Notes: a model not told the origin generated them from the sequence alone. Shown: positions 1-9,302, numbered from the stretch's first letter. The stretch: 64,000 nt of DNA from Alcaligenes sp. SORT26 (GCF_017377875.1 NZ_CP070975.1:2232001-2296000), one strand, 5' to 3'. A program made the numbers and translations.

Positions 1-1
1 T

Positions 2-2212
2 CCCATGAGCCAGATCGTGCCCGGTGATATCGTGCGTCTGTCGGCAGGCGACATGATCCCGGCTGATCTGCGCCTGATTGAATCCCGCGATTTGTTCGTC
101 AGCCAGGCCGCCCTGACTGGGGAAGCACTGCCGGTTGAAAAATACGATGTCTTCAGTGCTGTCAGCAGTAAAAGTGCCACCGCCTCCAGTGATCAGGCTG
201 GGGTACTGGAACAAAACAATATGTGCTTTATGGGCACCAATGTGGTCAGCGGTACAGCCACGGCGGTCGTTATCGCCACGGGCTCCAAAACCTACTTTGG
301 TTCGCTGGCCAAAGCCATTGTCGGCTCACGCGCTGAAACGTCGTTTGACCGGGGCGTGAATAGTGTCAGTTGGCTGCTGATTCGCTTCATGCTGGTCATG
401 GTGCCTATCGTGCTGCTGATCAACGGTTTTTCCAAAGGCGACTGGACGGAAGCCTTCCTGTTCGCACTGGCTGTCGCCGTGGGCCTGACCCCCGAAATGC
501 TGCCCATGATTGTGTCCTCCAACCTGGCCAAAGGCGCGGTGGCCATGGCCAAGAACAAGGTGGTGGTCAAACGCCTGAACGCCATTCAGAACTTTGGTGC
601 GATGGATGTGCTGTGTACCGACAAGACCGGCACCCTGACACAAGACCGCATTATTCTGGAACACCACCTGGGCCTGGATGATCGCAATAGCCCACGCATT
701 CTGGAATTGGCCTTGCTAAACAGCCTGCATCAAAGCGGTGTCAAAAACCTGATGGATCAGGCTGTGCTGCGCTTTGCAGAAAAAACACCGTCTGCCCGCC
801 AGGCCATTGGCTCTTACCGCAAGATTGACGAGCTGCCTTTTGACTTTGTGCGTCGTCGCCTGTCGGTTGTCGTACAAGACACGCAGGGCGAACAGTTGAT
901 GGTGTGCAAAGGTGCGGTGGAAGAAATGCTCAGCATTGCCACCCACGTACAGGACGGTGATCAGCGCTTGCCTCTGGATACCGAGCAACGCGCCCGTCTG
1001 CTGAAAATGGCTTACCGCTACAACTCGGACGGCTTCCGTGTCTTGCTGATTGCCACTCGCTCCATTTCTGTTGAACAGGCCAAGAGCCGCTACGAAGCCC
1101 AGGACGAGCGCGAGATGACCGTGCAAGGTTTGCTGACCTTCCTGGACCCACCTAAAGAAAGTGCCGCCCAAGCCATTGCCGCCCTGACCGAGCACGGTGT
1201 AGCTGTAAAAGTGCTGACTGGCGATAACGAAATCATCACCGCGAAAATCTGCCGTGAAGTGGGTCTGGAACCTGGCAAGCCTTTGCTCGGCCCTGAGATC
1301 GAACTGATGCAAGAACCCGATCTGCGTTGCGCGGTCGAACGTCACTCGGTTTTTGCCAAGCTCACTCCACTGCAAAAATCGCGTGTTCTGAAAGCCTTGC
1401 AGGCCAATGGTCACACCGTCGGTTTTCTGGGTGATGGCATCAACGACGCCCCCGCCCTGCGCGATGCTGACGTCGGCATTTCGGTTGATAGCGGCACGGA
1501 TATTGCCAAGGAATCGGCAGACATCATCTTGCTGGAAAAGAACCTGCTGGTGCTGGAAGAAGGCGTGATCAAAGGCCGCGAGACCTTTGGCAACATCATC
1601 AAGTACCTGAACATGACGGCCAGCTCCAACTTTGGCAATGTGTTCTCGGTACTGGTGGCCAGTGCTTTCATCCCCTTCCTGCCCATGTTGGCCATCCACT
1701 TGCTGATTCAAAACCTGCTCTACGATATCTCCCAACTGGCTTTGCCCTGGGACCGCATGGACAAGGACTTTCTGCGCAAACCCCGTAAATGGGACGCCAA
1801 GAATATTGGCCGCTTCATGATCTGGATTGGCCCAACCTCATCTATTTTCGACATCAGTACCTTTGTCTTGATGTGGTACGTATTTGGCGCCAATACGCCT
1901 GAACTGCAATCGCTATTCCAGTCCGGCTGGTTCATCGAAGGCTTGCTCTCGCAGACCCTGGTGGTTCACATGCTGCGCACGCAAAAGATCCCCTTCATTC
2001 AAAGCACGGCCGCCCTGCCTGTCATGCTGATGACCTTGCTGATTGCCGCTGTGGGTATTTACCTGCCCTTCTCCGGTGTGGGCGCCATGGTGGGTCTGCA
2101 ACCACTGCCTTGGGAATACTTCCCCTGGTTGGTCGGCACCTTGCTGGCCTACTGCCTGGTCGCACAGGGTATGAAAATGCTGTACATCCGCCGCTTTGGT
2201 CAGTGGTTCTAA
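2..2212 (+). CDS. mgtA: Magnesium-transporting P-type ATPase, 5' truncated by window edge
   Basis: This is the C-terminal ~735 residues of a P3B-type ATPase that imports Mg2+ across the inner membrane at the cost of ATP. The visible part starts inside the actuator domain (VPGDIVRLSAGD, then LTGEALPVEK with the TGE loop). It continues with the phosphorylation motif DKTGTLT around visible residue 206, the hinge GDGINDAPALRDADVG, and a C-terminal block of several hydrophobic helices. MgtA proteins are usually about 900 residues, so roughly 160 are missing to the left of the window. The reading frame is open from base 2, so the first ATG at base 5 is internal. A leader that senses Mg2+, if present, lies outside the window. 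The family call is firm; MgtA versus MgtB cannot be separated here. Confidence 0.93.
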   Translation, partial: PMSQIVPGDIVRLSAGDMIPADLRLIESRDLFVSQAALTGEALPVEKYDVFSAVSSKSATASSDQAGVLEQNNMCFMGTNVVSGTATAVVIATGSKTYFGSLAKAIVGSRAETSFDRGVNSVSWLLIRFMLVMVPIVLLINGFSKGDWTEAFLFALAVAVGLTPEMLPMIVSSNLAKGAVAMAKNKVVVKRLNAIQNFGAMDVLCTDKTGTLTQDRIILEHHLGLDDRNSPRILELALLNSLHQSGVKNLMDQAVLRFAEKTPSARQAIGSYRKIDELPFDFVRRRLSVVVQDTQGEQLMVCKGAVEEMLSIATHVQDGDQRLPLDTEQRARLLKMAYRYNSDGFRVLLIATRSISVEQAKSRYEAQDEREMTVQGLLTFLDPPKESAAQAIAALTEHGVAVKVLTGDNEIITAKICREVGLEPGKPLLGPEIELMQEPDLRCAVERHSVFAKLTPLQKSRVLKALQANGHTVGFLGDGINDAPALRDADVGISVDSGTDIAKESADIILLEKNLLVLEEGVIKGRETFGNIIKYLNMTASSNFGNVFSVLVASAFIPFLPMLAIHLLIQNLLYDISQLALPWDRMDKDFLRKPRKWDAKNIGRFMIWIGPTSSIFDISTFVLMWYVFGANTPELQSLFQSGWFIEGLLSQTLVVHMLRTQKIPFIQSTAALPVMLMTLLIAAVGIYLPFSGVGAMVGLQPLPWEYFPWLVGTLLAYCLVAQGMKMLYIRRFGQWF

Positions 2213-2219
2213 GTCTGAC

Positions 2220-2259
2220 AGGCCTGGACTCCCGGCGCTCCTTTCGGGGGTCCGGGCCT
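2220..2259 (+). terminator. Stem-loop after mgtA
   Basis: AGGCCTGGAC (2220-2229) pairs with GTCCGGGCCT (2250-2259), with one wobble, and CCC/GGG extends the stem inward. There is no clear run of T after it, so it may be a weak terminator or an mRNA 3'-end stabiliser between mgtA and the kinase gene. Confidence 0.45.
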
Positions 2260-2333
2260 TGAAGCACGTTCTTAAAGAACCGCGGGTATATGATGGCCAC
2301 ACTACAGACTCAAGCCTGCAGCCTGGTCCATAC

Positions 2334-3422
2334 ATGAAAGACATGAAAGCACCCCTTCACTTCCTATCGAGCAAAACGTACCGAGCCCTGGCCTTGACCG
2401 GCATTTGTATTTTGATGGCGCTGGTCTTCATTGCCGATACCGTCACTAACTACGCTATCGCTGCCGCGGTGTTCCATACCCCGCTGCTGCTGATAGCGAT
2501 TCGTTTTTTATCGGCCCGGCAGGTTATTGCGCTAACCAGCATCAGCATGGTGCTGACCGTTGTCAGCTTTGTGCTGACTCGATCGGGTGACTACGATGTG
2601 GGGCTGGTCAATACCGGCATCAGCATTATTGCGATTGCCATCACCTCGTATCTAGGACTGAAGCTCAAGTCCGTGCAGGCAGCCGCTCATGAAACACGCG
2701 AGCACTTGCTGCGTCTGTCCCGTTTGACGACTCTGGGGCAGCTCAGCACCTCGATTGCTCACGAAGTCAGCCAGCCTTTGGCTGCCATCAATAGCAGTGC
2801 GGGTGCGTGTCAGCGCTGGCTGGAAGCCTCGCCGCCTAATGTAGAAAAAGCGCAAGCGGCCGCCCAGCGGATTGTGTACGACGCTCAGCGCGCTAAAGAT
2901 GTACTTGACCGGGTACGCAGCATTACCCGTAACGAAGCCCCTACCAGCAGCGCTTTTGATCTGAACCAGGCTTTGACGGAACTGCTGGGCCTGTCCGGTG
3001 GCGAGATGCGACGTCAGCATATTGATCTGCGCCTGGCCTTGCAGTCCGATCTGCCCCAGGTCTATGCCGACCGGGTCCAGATTCAGCAGGTCATGGCAAA
3101 TTTGCTGCTCAATGCCATCGAAGCCTTGTCGCCGCCTTCGGACTACCATGCGGCTCACATCACCATAGAAACCAGCCTCTTGCCGGGCGACAAGCCGCAA
3201 GCCAACAAGGTGCTGTTTTCCATTAAAGACAATGGCCCTGGCTTGTCGGGTACGCAGTTGTCGCAGTTGTTTGATACCTTCTGGACCACCAAGGCCAGCG
3301 GGCTGGGGCTGGGTTTGACCATCAGCCGCACAATTATCGATGCCAATAACGGCCATATCTGGGCCACTGACCAATCCGATGGCGGTGCTGCCTTTCATTT
3401 CACCTTACCTTTGGCGCCATGA
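2334..3422 (+). CDS. Membrane sensor histidine kinase (FixL/DctB-like core)
   Basis: A 362-residue two-component sensor. About four hydrophobic segments lie in residues 19-107, and no PAS domain is visible. The H-box is IAHEVSQPLAAI with phospho-acceptor His near residue 143, a variant typical of FixL/DctB-type kinases. It is followed by an N-box (LLLNAIEAL), G1 (DNGPGLS) and G2 (GLGLGL) of the HATPase domain. The frame stays open back to 2196 inside mgtA, but the ATG at 2334 (or 2343) puts the start just before the first membrane helix, and no strong ribosome-binding site marks either. The stop overlaps the start of the next gene by 4 bp, so kinase and regulator are surely co-translated partners. 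The signal sensed cannot be told from the sequence; proximity to mgtA is only a hint. Confidence 0.85.
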   Translation: MKDMKAPLHFLSSKTYRALALTGICILMALVFIADTVTNYAIAAAVFHTPLLLIAIRFLSARQVIALTSISMVLTVVSFVLTRSGDYDVGLVNTGISIIAIAITSYLGLKLKSVQAAAHETREHLLRLSRLTTLGQLSTSIAHEVSQPLAAINSSAGACQRWLEASPPNVEKAQAAAQRIVYDAQRAKDVLDRVRSITRNEAPTSSAFDLNQALTELLGLSGGEMRRQHIDLRLALQSDLPQVYADRVQIQQVMANLLLNAIEALSPPSDYHAAHITIETSLLPGDKPQANKVLFSIKDNGPGLSGTQLSQLFDTFWTTKASGLGLGLTISRTIIDANNGHIWATDQSDGGAAFHFTLPLAP

Positions 3423-4060
3423 CAGACAATCCGGATTCCTCTCTGAACACGCCCACGGTCTACATCATTGATGATGACCCTTCCGTTCGCGCCGCCCTGG
3501 ACGATTTATTGGCCAGCGTGGGCTTGAACGCACTTAGCTTTGCCTCTACGCGGGACTTTCTGGCGCACCCTCTATCCGACGCGCCAGCCTGTCTAGTGCT
3601 GGATGTACGCATGCCTGAACAAAGCGGCACGGACTTTCATTTGCAGATGGAGTCGCGCGGGCTGCATATGCCAGTCATCTTTATTACCGGGCATGGCGAT
3701 ATTCATATGGCGGTCAAGGCCATCAAGCATGGGGCCTGGGATTTTTTGACCAAGCCGTTTGTGGATCAGGCCCTGATTGATGCGGTGCAGTCGGCTCTGG
3801 CAGCCGATGCGCAGCGCAAGGAAGAAGCCAGAACCCGACTGACCTTGCAGCAGCGTTGGGACAGTCTGAACGCGGGCGAGCGTGATGTATTCATGCGTGT
3901 AGTGCAGGGTTTGCTGAACAAGCAGATTGCTGCCGAGCTGGATGTGAAGGAAGTAACCGTCAAGGTTCGTCGCGCCCGTGTGATGCAGAAAATGCAGGCC
4001 GGTTCGCTGGCGGAACTGGTGCGCCAGTTCGATCAACTGAATACAGAAACGGGGCATTAG
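3419..4060 (+). CDS. FixJ-type response regulator
   Basis: A 213-residue regulator with an N-terminal receiver domain and a C-terminal LuxR/FixJ-type helix-turn-helix. Visible receiver residues are the acidic pocket (IIDDDPS, residues 16-22), phospho-acceptor Asp62 (LVLDVRMPEQSG), Thr90 (FITGHGD) and Lys112 (FLTKPF). The output domain (about 145-205) contains LNAGERDVFMRVVQGLLNK and the recognition helix region VKEVTVKVRRARVMQKM. The start codon overlaps the kinase stop (ATGA), which ties the two together as one system. The targets are unknown; by family the phosphorylated protein binds DNA as a dimer and activates transcription. Confidence 0.9.
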   Translation: MTDNPDSSLNTPTVYIIDDDPSVRAALDDLLASVGLNALSFASTRDFLAHPLSDAPACLVLDVRMPEQSGTDFHLQMESRGLHMPVIFITGHGDIHMAVKAIKHGAWDFLTKPFVDQALIDAVQSALAADAQRKEEARTRLTLQQRWDSLNAGERDVFMRVVQGLLNKQIAAELDVKEVTVKVRRARVMQKMQAGSLAELVRQFDQLNTETGH

Positions 4061-4164
4061 GACACTTCTGCGCCGCCATTCTTTCCTAGTTGGCGGGCTG
4101 AGTTAAAATACGCAGATTCGGTCCCGTATCCGGGCGTCCCCAAGGTCAAGGCCACACACAAGTT

Positions 4165-5574
4165 ATGAGCACGTCTACTTCCAACGTCATTCGCACCCGT
4201 TTTGCCCCCTCTCCCACTGGGTATCTGCACCTGGGCGGTGCGCGCACGGCACTGTTTTCCTGGGCTTTTGCCCGTCATCATCAAGGCACTTTTGTGCTGC
4301 GTATTGAAGACACGGATCTGGAGCGCTCCACCCCCGAGGCGGTGCAGGGCATTCTGGATGGCATGCAGTGGTTGGGTCTGGATGCGGATGAAGGTCCGTT
4401 CTACCAGATGCAGCGTATGGATCGTTACCGCGAAGTCATCGCCCAGTTGCTGAAGGACGGCCATGCCTACTACTGCTACAGCAGCCCCGAGGAAGTGGAA
4501 GCCATGCGCGAGAAGGCGCGTGTTCAGGGTTTGAAGCCTCGTTATGACGGCACCTGGCGTCCTGAGGCTGGCAAGGAATTGCCTGCCATCCCGGCTGACC
4601 GCACGCCTGTGGTTCGTTTCAAGAGCCCGCAGTCCGGCGCAACGAGCTGGGACGATATGGTGAAGGGCCGCATCAGCTTTGATAACAGCGAGCTGGACGA
4701 TCTGGTGATTGCGCGTCCTGACGGCACCCCTACGTACAACTTCTGCGTGGTGGTGGACGATTGGGACATGGCCATCACTCATGTGATTCGTGGTGATGAC
4801 CACGTGAACAACACGCCGCGTCAGATTGTGATCTTGCAGGCCTTGGGTGCTACCTTGCCCGAGTACGGTCATGTCCCCATGATTCTGGGCCCTGATGGCG
4901 AGAAGCTGTCCAAGCGCCATGGCGCGGTCAGCATCATGGATTACGACAAGGACGGTTATCTGCCTGAAGCCATGATCAATTATCTGGCTCGTTTGGGCTG
5001 GAGTCACGGTGATGACGAGCTGTTCACCCGCGAGCAGTTGGTGGAATGGTTTGATACCCGCAGTCTGAGCAAATCTGCTTCGCAATGGGACCCCAAGAAG
5101 TTGAACTGGGTGAATGCGCATTACATCAAGGCCAGCGACAATGCGGATCTGGCCGAGCGTGTGGCTCCGCGTATTGAGGCTTTGGGTGGCAAGACGGATG
5201 GTCAGGATTTGCCCGGCATCATGGGCTTGCTGAAAGACCGCGCCGAGACCTTGAATCAGTTGGCTGAAGGTGCTTTGCTGTTCTGCCGTCCTTTCGAGCC
5301 TGCCAGTGATGAGCTGATGGCCGAGGTCTTGACGCCGGAAGCGCGTGTTTTGTTGCGGGACTTTGCCAGCAAGGCGATTAGCTTGCCACAGTGGAATACG
5401 GAGAATCTGGCTGCGTTGATCAAGCAGGTTCTGGCGGATCACGAGGTCAAGATGCCCAAGTTGGCTATTCCTTTGCGGGTGGCGGTGACGGGGCAGAAGC
5501 AGACACCTGCGGTGGATGCTGTGCTGGCTTTGGTTGGGCGCGATAAGGTATTGGGGCGTTTGGCTGGGCTCTAA
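4165..5574 (+). CDS. gltX: Glutamate--tRNA ligase
   Basis: A 469-residue class I aminoacyl-tRNA synthetase that charges tRNA-Glu with glutamate in the cytoplasm. The HIGH-type motif is [12 protein letters not shown] (residues 14-25) and the KMSKS-type motif is KLSKRHG near residue 246. The length is normal for bacterial GltX. It stands alone between the two-component pair and a gene-free region. A TAAAAT box at 4104-4109 could be part of its promoter, but no good -35 is apparent. A strong intrinsic terminator follows 20 bp after the stop. Confidence 0.97.
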   Translation: MSTSTSNVIRTRFAPSPTGYLHLGGARTALFSWAFARHHQGTFVLRIEDTDLERSTPEAVQGILDGMQWLGLDADEGPFYQMQRMDRYREVIAQLLKDGHAYYCYSSPEEVEAMREKARVQGLKPRYDGTWRPEAGKELPAIPADRTPVVRFKSPQSGATSWDDMVKGRISFDNSELDDLVIARPDGTPTYNFCVVVDDWDMAITHVIRGDDHVNNTPRQIVILQALGATLPEYGHVPMILGPDGEKLSKRHGAVSIMDYDKDGYLPEAMINYLARLGWSHGDDELFTREQLVEWFDTRSLSKSASQWDPKKLNWVNAHYIKASDNADLAERVAPRIEALGGKTDGQDLPGIMGLLKDRAETLNQLAEGALLFCRPFEPASDELMAEVLTPEARVLLRDFASKAISLPQWNTENLAALIKQVLADHEVKMPKLAIPLRVAVTGQKQTPAVDAVLALVGRDKVLGRLAGL

Positions 5575-5594
5575 GAGGGTTAGCTAATTGCTTG

Positions 5595-5625
5595 AAGGGC
5601 ATCTCATTCGAGATGCCCTTTTTGT
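5595..5625 (+). terminator. Intrinsic terminator of gltX
   Basis: AAGGGCATCTC (5595-5605) pairs perfectly with GAGATGCCCTT (5610-5620) across a four-base loop, followed by a T-rich tract. Confidence 0.92.
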
Positions 5626-5762
5626 TTTGTGCTTTGTTTTGTCCTGCAGAGTACTGGTTTGATCAGTGTTGGTTCTAATATCTTGTTGCGGCTTGAAGCA
5701 GCCTATTTAAAGCGTGGGGTTTGAGTGAGAACGGTTGGACACCATTAGGGGCTTGGTACCGC

Positions 5763-5945
5763 CTCTGGATTGAAGGAAGGCGTTCTGAAGACGTCGTTCG
5801 AGTGGGGGGGGCTCCGGCTGGGCTGATAGCTTGCCGGTGCTGTGCACCGGTGCCCTTGTCGAGTGATTGCTACGGGCGCGACCTGAACTCGCCCCGCCAG
5901 AGCACCACCCACTCGAACGACTCAGAATTACTTCAGATTCCAGAG
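5763..5945 (+). repeat. Structured element, copy 1 (internally deleted)
   Basis: Nested inverted repeats enclose a core shared with the copies at 57281 and 57763. The outer arms are CTCTGGA (5763-5769)/TCCAGAG (5939-5945), TCTGAAG (5784-5790)/CTTCAGA (5931-5937) and the 14-bp GTCGTTCGAGTGGG (5793-5806)/CCCACTCGAACGAC (5908-5921). Inside is the conserved hairpin around GCCGGTGCTGTGCACCGG (5833-5850), then CCCTTGTC and CTGAACTCGCC. The central hairpin and the whole 3' half of the core (CAAACAG, TGCGGCAA) seen in the other copies are missing, so this looks like a deletion derivative that kept its outer stem. Confidence 0.75.
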
Positions 5946-6094
5946 ACTGTTTAAAAAGGAACTCTTTTGGGTTGGATGACAATTCTCGAAGCTGGAAGCT
6001 GGGCTCGTTTGGGAAGCCGAAGAGGTCGGAGGGAAAAGCAAAATTTAAAACCAATTTCTGCTGCTTTGGCTTCATCTGAGTGGAGCACTACCAC

Positions 6095-6132
6095 CACAAA
6101 CAACAACAAACGACACACGACAAACGACAAAC
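6095..6132 (+). repeat. Short degenerate 7-bp tandem repeat
   Basis: CACAAAC (6095-6101), a three-base break, then four contiguous units AACAAAC, GACACAC, GACAAAC, GACAAAC (6105-6132). A longer array of the same unit length lies near the other two structured elements at 57590-57708. Confidence 0.65.
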
Positions 6133-6153
6133 AACCCAGCTACTCAAAAAGTT

Positions 6154-6225
6154 ATGACTCTGGAAAGAGTCATTAGTGACACTCTCACTAAAGGACGGGA
6201 TCAAGATAGAGGCTAGCTCTATCTT
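6154..6225 (+). other. Three consecutive perfect short hairpins
   Basis: ATGACTC/GAGTCAT (6154-6160 with 6167-6173), TTAGTGA/TCACTAA (6173-6179 with 6185-6191) and AAGATAGAG/CTCTATCTT (6203-6211 with 6217-6225). All arms are perfect and the loops are 5-6 bases. No coding sequence is present. It may be the 3' part of a small RNA or simply part of the repeat-rich stretch. Confidence 0.5.
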
Positions 6226-6277
6226 TAGGAGTATCAGTTTCTCTTCACTATGTGTGGTCTAACTATATTGACCCCCA

Positions 6278-6320
6278 GACCCATAAAACAAAGGCCGAGG
6301 GGGTTTACCCCTCGGCCTTT
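6278..6320 (-). terminator. Intrinsic terminator of the leftward catabolic operon
   Basis: On the minus strand AAAGGCCGAGGGG pairs with CCCCTCGGCCTTT (arms at 6308-6320 and 6290-6302) and is followed by TGTTTTATGG. It sits about 50 bp after the stop of the amidohydrolase gene. Confidence 0.88.
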
Positions 6321-6371
6321 GGCCCTCCTCCCCTTCTACTCTTTTATGTCAGCTTTTTTCTTATCCGCTTT

Positions 6372-7763
6372 TTATGCTGGCATCAGGCCCACTGGTTTCA
6401 GGACTCCCAGGCGGGTAATCAAGGCGGTGCAATGTTCTCTTGCTTTGGCCACGACTTCTTGTTTGGAGACGCATTGGCTTTCACCGTTTTTGTAGATGAC
6501 TTGGCCGTTCACGATGGTCATGGTGACGTCCCGGCCGCTGGCACAGTAGACCAGGCTGGCAACCACGTCGAAACAGGGGCTCAGGTGGGGTTGGTCCAGG
6601 TTGACCAGCGCCATGTCGGCCAGTTTGCCTTCGCTCAGTTGGCCTGCTTCTATGCCCAGCATTTCTGCGCCGCCTCGGGTGGCCAACCAGAAGGCGTCCT
6701 GGGCGTTGCTGGCTTGTGGATCCAGGCGTGCCAGGCGTTGGACGTAGACGGCTTGGCGCATGATCTGGAACAGGTCGACCTGGTGGCCTGCGGCTCCGTC
6801 AGCGCCTAGGCCTATGCGCACTCCGGCTTCCAGCAGCTCTTTTAAGCGGATGGGACCAGAGGCCAGGTATTCGTTGGACATGGGGTTGTGGGCGATGCTG
6901 CATCCGGCGCGGCCTGCGCGTTCGATTTCGTCGTCGTCCATCCAGATGGCATGGGCAAATCCTGCTCGTTCATCCAGCCAGCCTTGTTCGTCCAGCCAGC
7001 GGAAAGGGCGTGCGCCGTAGGCTTTCTGGAAGATGTCCGGGTCTACGGGTGCTTCTGAACAGTGGGTTTGCCAGCGTACGTCGAATTTGCGGGCCATCTC
7101 GGCGGAGCCTATGACCAGGTCCAGGTCGTTGTAGATAATGTTGATGGGCGATGGCCAGATTTGCACGCGGCCTTGCTGCCAGTTGCTCAGGCATTCGTGC
7201 ATGGTATCCAGCTCGTGTTTCACGCTATGGCGAAACAGGGTGTCCTGCAATCCGTTGTCGCGGGCGACGGGTGTGAAGGGGCCGAACATGCCACGGGCCA
7301 CGATGCCGCGCAGGCCGGTGTCTTGCAATGCCTGGGCAACAGCAAGGGTGGTTTCCGGGTCTGCGGGAGCGTAGTGGTTGTCCAGCACGGTGGTCACGCC
7401 AGAGGAAGCAGCTTCAAGCGCACCCAGGCGTACGGCGGCCAGCGCTTCTTGCGGACGGATATCGGCAGCGAGTGGCAGCATGAACTCACCCAGCCATTGC
7501 CACAGGGCCATGCCGTCACCCAGGCCACGTCCGGCCAGTTGAAACAGGTGGTTATGCGTATCAATCAGACCGGGAATCAGGGCCTGCATGGGGGCATGAA
7601 TGGTTTTTTTGCCCTGCCAGTGTTGCATGTCCTGGGCCTCGCCCACGGCACAGATTCTGTCACCACGGATGGCGACGACGCCGTTTTCGATCACCTCGTT
7701 CTGATCGTTCATGGTGACCACTTTGCCTGCGTGAATCACGATGTCGCATAGTTGGCTTGTCAT
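6372..7763 (-). CDS. ATZ/TRZ-type amidohydrolase (nucleobase or heterocycle deaminase-like)
   Basis: A 463-residue metal-dependent hydrolase of the amidohydrolase superfamily, in the branch with 8-oxoguanine, guanine and S-adenosylhomocysteine deaminases and s-triazine hydrolases. Visible metal ligands are H70 and H72 (DTHNHLFQ), H234 (QTHCSE, with E237), H271 (FAHAIWMD) and D322 (GLGADGAAG). It is the last gene of a leftward operon behind an NCS2 permease gene, which fits hydrolytic removal of an amino or other leaving group from an imported ring compound. A good ribosome-binding site (GGAGAG) precedes the ATG. The exact substrate cannot be told from sequence. Confidence 0.85.
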   Translation of the reverse strand: MTSQLCDIVIHAGKVVTMNDQNEVIENGVVAIRGDRICAVGEAQDMQHWQGKKTIHAPMQALIPGLIDTHNHLFQLAGRGLGDGMALWQWLGEFMLPLAADIRPQEALAAVRLGALEAASSGVTTVLDNHYAPADPETTLAVAQALQDTGLRGIVARGMFGPFTPVARDNGLQDTLFRHSVKHELDTMHECLSNWQQGRVQIWPSPINIIYNDLDLVIGSAEMARKFDVRWQTHCSEAPVDPDIFQKAYGARPFRWLDEQGWLDERAGFAHAIWMDDDEIERAGRAGCSIAHNPMSNEYLASGPIRLKELLEAGVRIGLGADGAAGHQVDLFQIMRQAVYVQRLARLDPQASNAQDAFWLATRGGAEMLGIEAGQLSEGKLADMALVNLDQPHLSPCFDVVASLVYCASGRDVTMTIVNGQVIYKNGESQCVSKQEVVAKAREHCTALITRLGVLKPVGLMPA

Positions 7764-7780
7764 TGTCTCTCTCCTTTTTC

Positions 7781-9169
7781 TTATCCTTGCGGTGTCACCC
7801 GCACAACGCTCAGGGGCGCTTCTTCCTGTGTTTCCATCATCAATGCTTCGGACTGCTGCCGTCCGCTGGTTCCGTTAAAGAACAGATTCAGCACGACCGA
7901 TGAAATGACCGTCAACAGTACGCCACTGTGCAGCAAAGGAATCAGATATTCGGGAAACTGATCAAAAAAGGTCGGGGCAACGGCAGGAATCAGGCCCACG
8001 CCCAGGCTGATCGCAAAAATGAAGGTGTTGTGCTTATTGGTTTTGAAGTCCACGGTCTGCAAGATACGCACGCCCGACGCCGCGACCATGCCAAACATCA
8101 CGATGGCTGCGCCCCCCAGTACGTAGTGCGGCACCAAGGCCACCACATGGGCAATACGCGGCACCAGTCCCAGCACAATCAGGATCAGGCCCGCGACCAG
8201 ACAGACGTAACGGCTGCGTACGCCCGTCACCCCGATCAGGCCGATGTTCTGGGCATAGGAGGAGTACGGGAAGGTATTGAATACGCCACCAATAACAGCC
8301 CCCAAGGCATCGGCACGCAAGCCGCGGGCGAAATCATCGTGGCTTAATGGGCGATTCAAAATAACGGCCAGGGCATAGAACAGACCAATGGCCTCGACCA
8401 TGGTCACGATGACCACCAGCAGCATGGTGAAGGTAGCGCTGAAGGAGAAGGTAGGCATACCAAAATGAAACGGGGTGACCAGTTCCAGCCAGGGCAATTC
8501 ATCCAGCCCTTCGACTGTGACCCGCCCCATCAAGGTAGCCAACAACATCCCTGCTGCCAGACCGACCAGCACAGCGATACTTCCGAAAAAACCACGCCCG
8601 AAACGGGCAACCAGCAAGGTCACCAAGAGCACGGTTCCGGCAATGCCCAGGTACACCAGGCTGCCAAAGTCTTTGGCACCATGGCCGCCGCCCGCCCAGG
8701 TAATGGCGACACCAAACAAGCCCACCCCCAGCGACACCAAGGTGGTGCCCGTGACCAAGGGCGGGAACAGCCACAGCAGGCGAATAATGACGGGCACCAT
8801 CAGCACGGCAATGAAACCGGCCGCAATAATGGCGCCATACAAGGCGGGCAAGCCCATGCCAGGTGTCAGCCCGATGGCAATCATGGGGGCGATGCCCGCA
8901 AAGGAAATTCCCATCATGACGGGCAGGCGTATGCCAAACCAGCGCCCGACTCCCATGGATTGAATGATGGAAATGATCCCACAGCACAAAAGATCCGCAT
9001 TGATCAGAATGGCGATGTCTTCCTGGCTCAATCCCAAGGCATTGCCCAGAATCAAAGGCACAGTGACGGCACCGGCATACATGACCAGCACATGCTGTAG
9101 ACCAAACAAGAAAGAGCGTCCAACAGGCAGCCGCTCGTCAATACTGTCCTGAATCTGACGGGTGTTCAT
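7781..9169 (-). CDS. NCS2-family nucleobase permease
   Basis: A 462-residue inner-membrane protein with about 14 hydrophobic segments, matching the nucleobase:cation symporter-2 family (xanthine, uric acid, uracil carriers). The family motif is visible as QNIGLIGVTGVRSR near residue 306, preceded by TFPYSSYA. The N-terminal PVGRSFLFGLQHVLVMYAG is typical of XanQ/UacT-like members. The gene sits between the alpha/beta hydrolase and the amidohydrolase in one operon and most likely brings the pathway's substrate into the cell. Purine-like versus other ring substrates cannot be resolved from sequence alone. Confidence 0.9.
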   Translation of the reverse strand: MNTRQIQDSIDERLPVGRSFLFGLQHVLVMYAGAVTVPLILGNALGLSQEDIAILINADLLCCGIISIIQSMGVGRWFGIRLPVMMGISFAGIAPMIAIGLTPGMGLPALYGAIIAAGFIAVLMVPVIIRLLWLFPPLVTGTTLVSLGVGLFGVAITWAGGGHGAKDFGSLVYLGIAGTVLLVTLLVARFGRGFFGSIAVLVGLAAGMLLATLMGRVTVEGLDELPWLELVTPFHFGMPTFSFSATFTMLLVVIVTMVEAIGLFYALAVILNRPLSHDDFARGLRADALGAVIGGVFNTFPYSSYAQNIGLIGVTGVRSRYVCLVAGLILIVLGLVPRIAHVVALVPHYVLGGAAIVMFGMVAASGVRILQTVDFKTNKHNTFIFAISLGVGLIPAVAPTFFDQFPEYLIPLLHSGVLLTVISSVVLNLFFNGTSGRQQSEALMMETQEEAPLSVVRVTPQG

Positions 9170-9265
9170 AGGTTTGTCTCCTCATCTTTTTCCCGTTATT
9201 TTTTTGCTCAGTACATCGGGTAGCGGACCCGTCCCCCTTATTGCCTGTCCGGGCCGCTGAATGAC

Positions 9266-9296
9266 ATGCCCCTGCCGGTGCAGGACCCAGGGGCAT
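9266..9296 (-). other. Intercistronic stem-loop
   Basis: ATGCCCCTG (9266-9274) pairs with CAGGGGCAT (9288-9296) in the 133-bp gap between the hydrolase and permease genes. No T-run follows on the minus strand, so it is more likely an RNA stability or processing element than a terminator. Confidence 0.5.
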
Positions 9297-9302
9297 GGTG
9301 CA

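Larger units (their letters stand above)
5626..6277. other. Gene-free stretch with structured repeats
   Basis: No convincing coding sequence lies between the gltX terminator and the terminator of the leftward operon. The open frames present have no ribosome-binding site, no recognisable domain and run across palindromes. The stretch holds a truncated copy of the large structured element (5763-5945), a short 7-bp repeat tract rich in ACAAAC (6095-6132) and three consecutive perfect hairpins (6154-6225), each listed separately. Confidence 0.7.

Noticed and set aside
4057-5442. Long open frame on the minus strand opposite gltX
   Set aside because: It is an antisense shadow of gltX; the translation has no recognisable domain and no ribosome-binding site.
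5721-6176. Several short plus-strand frames downstream of gltX
   Set aside because: They run across inverted repeats and tandem tracts, overlap one another and have no ribosome-binding site.
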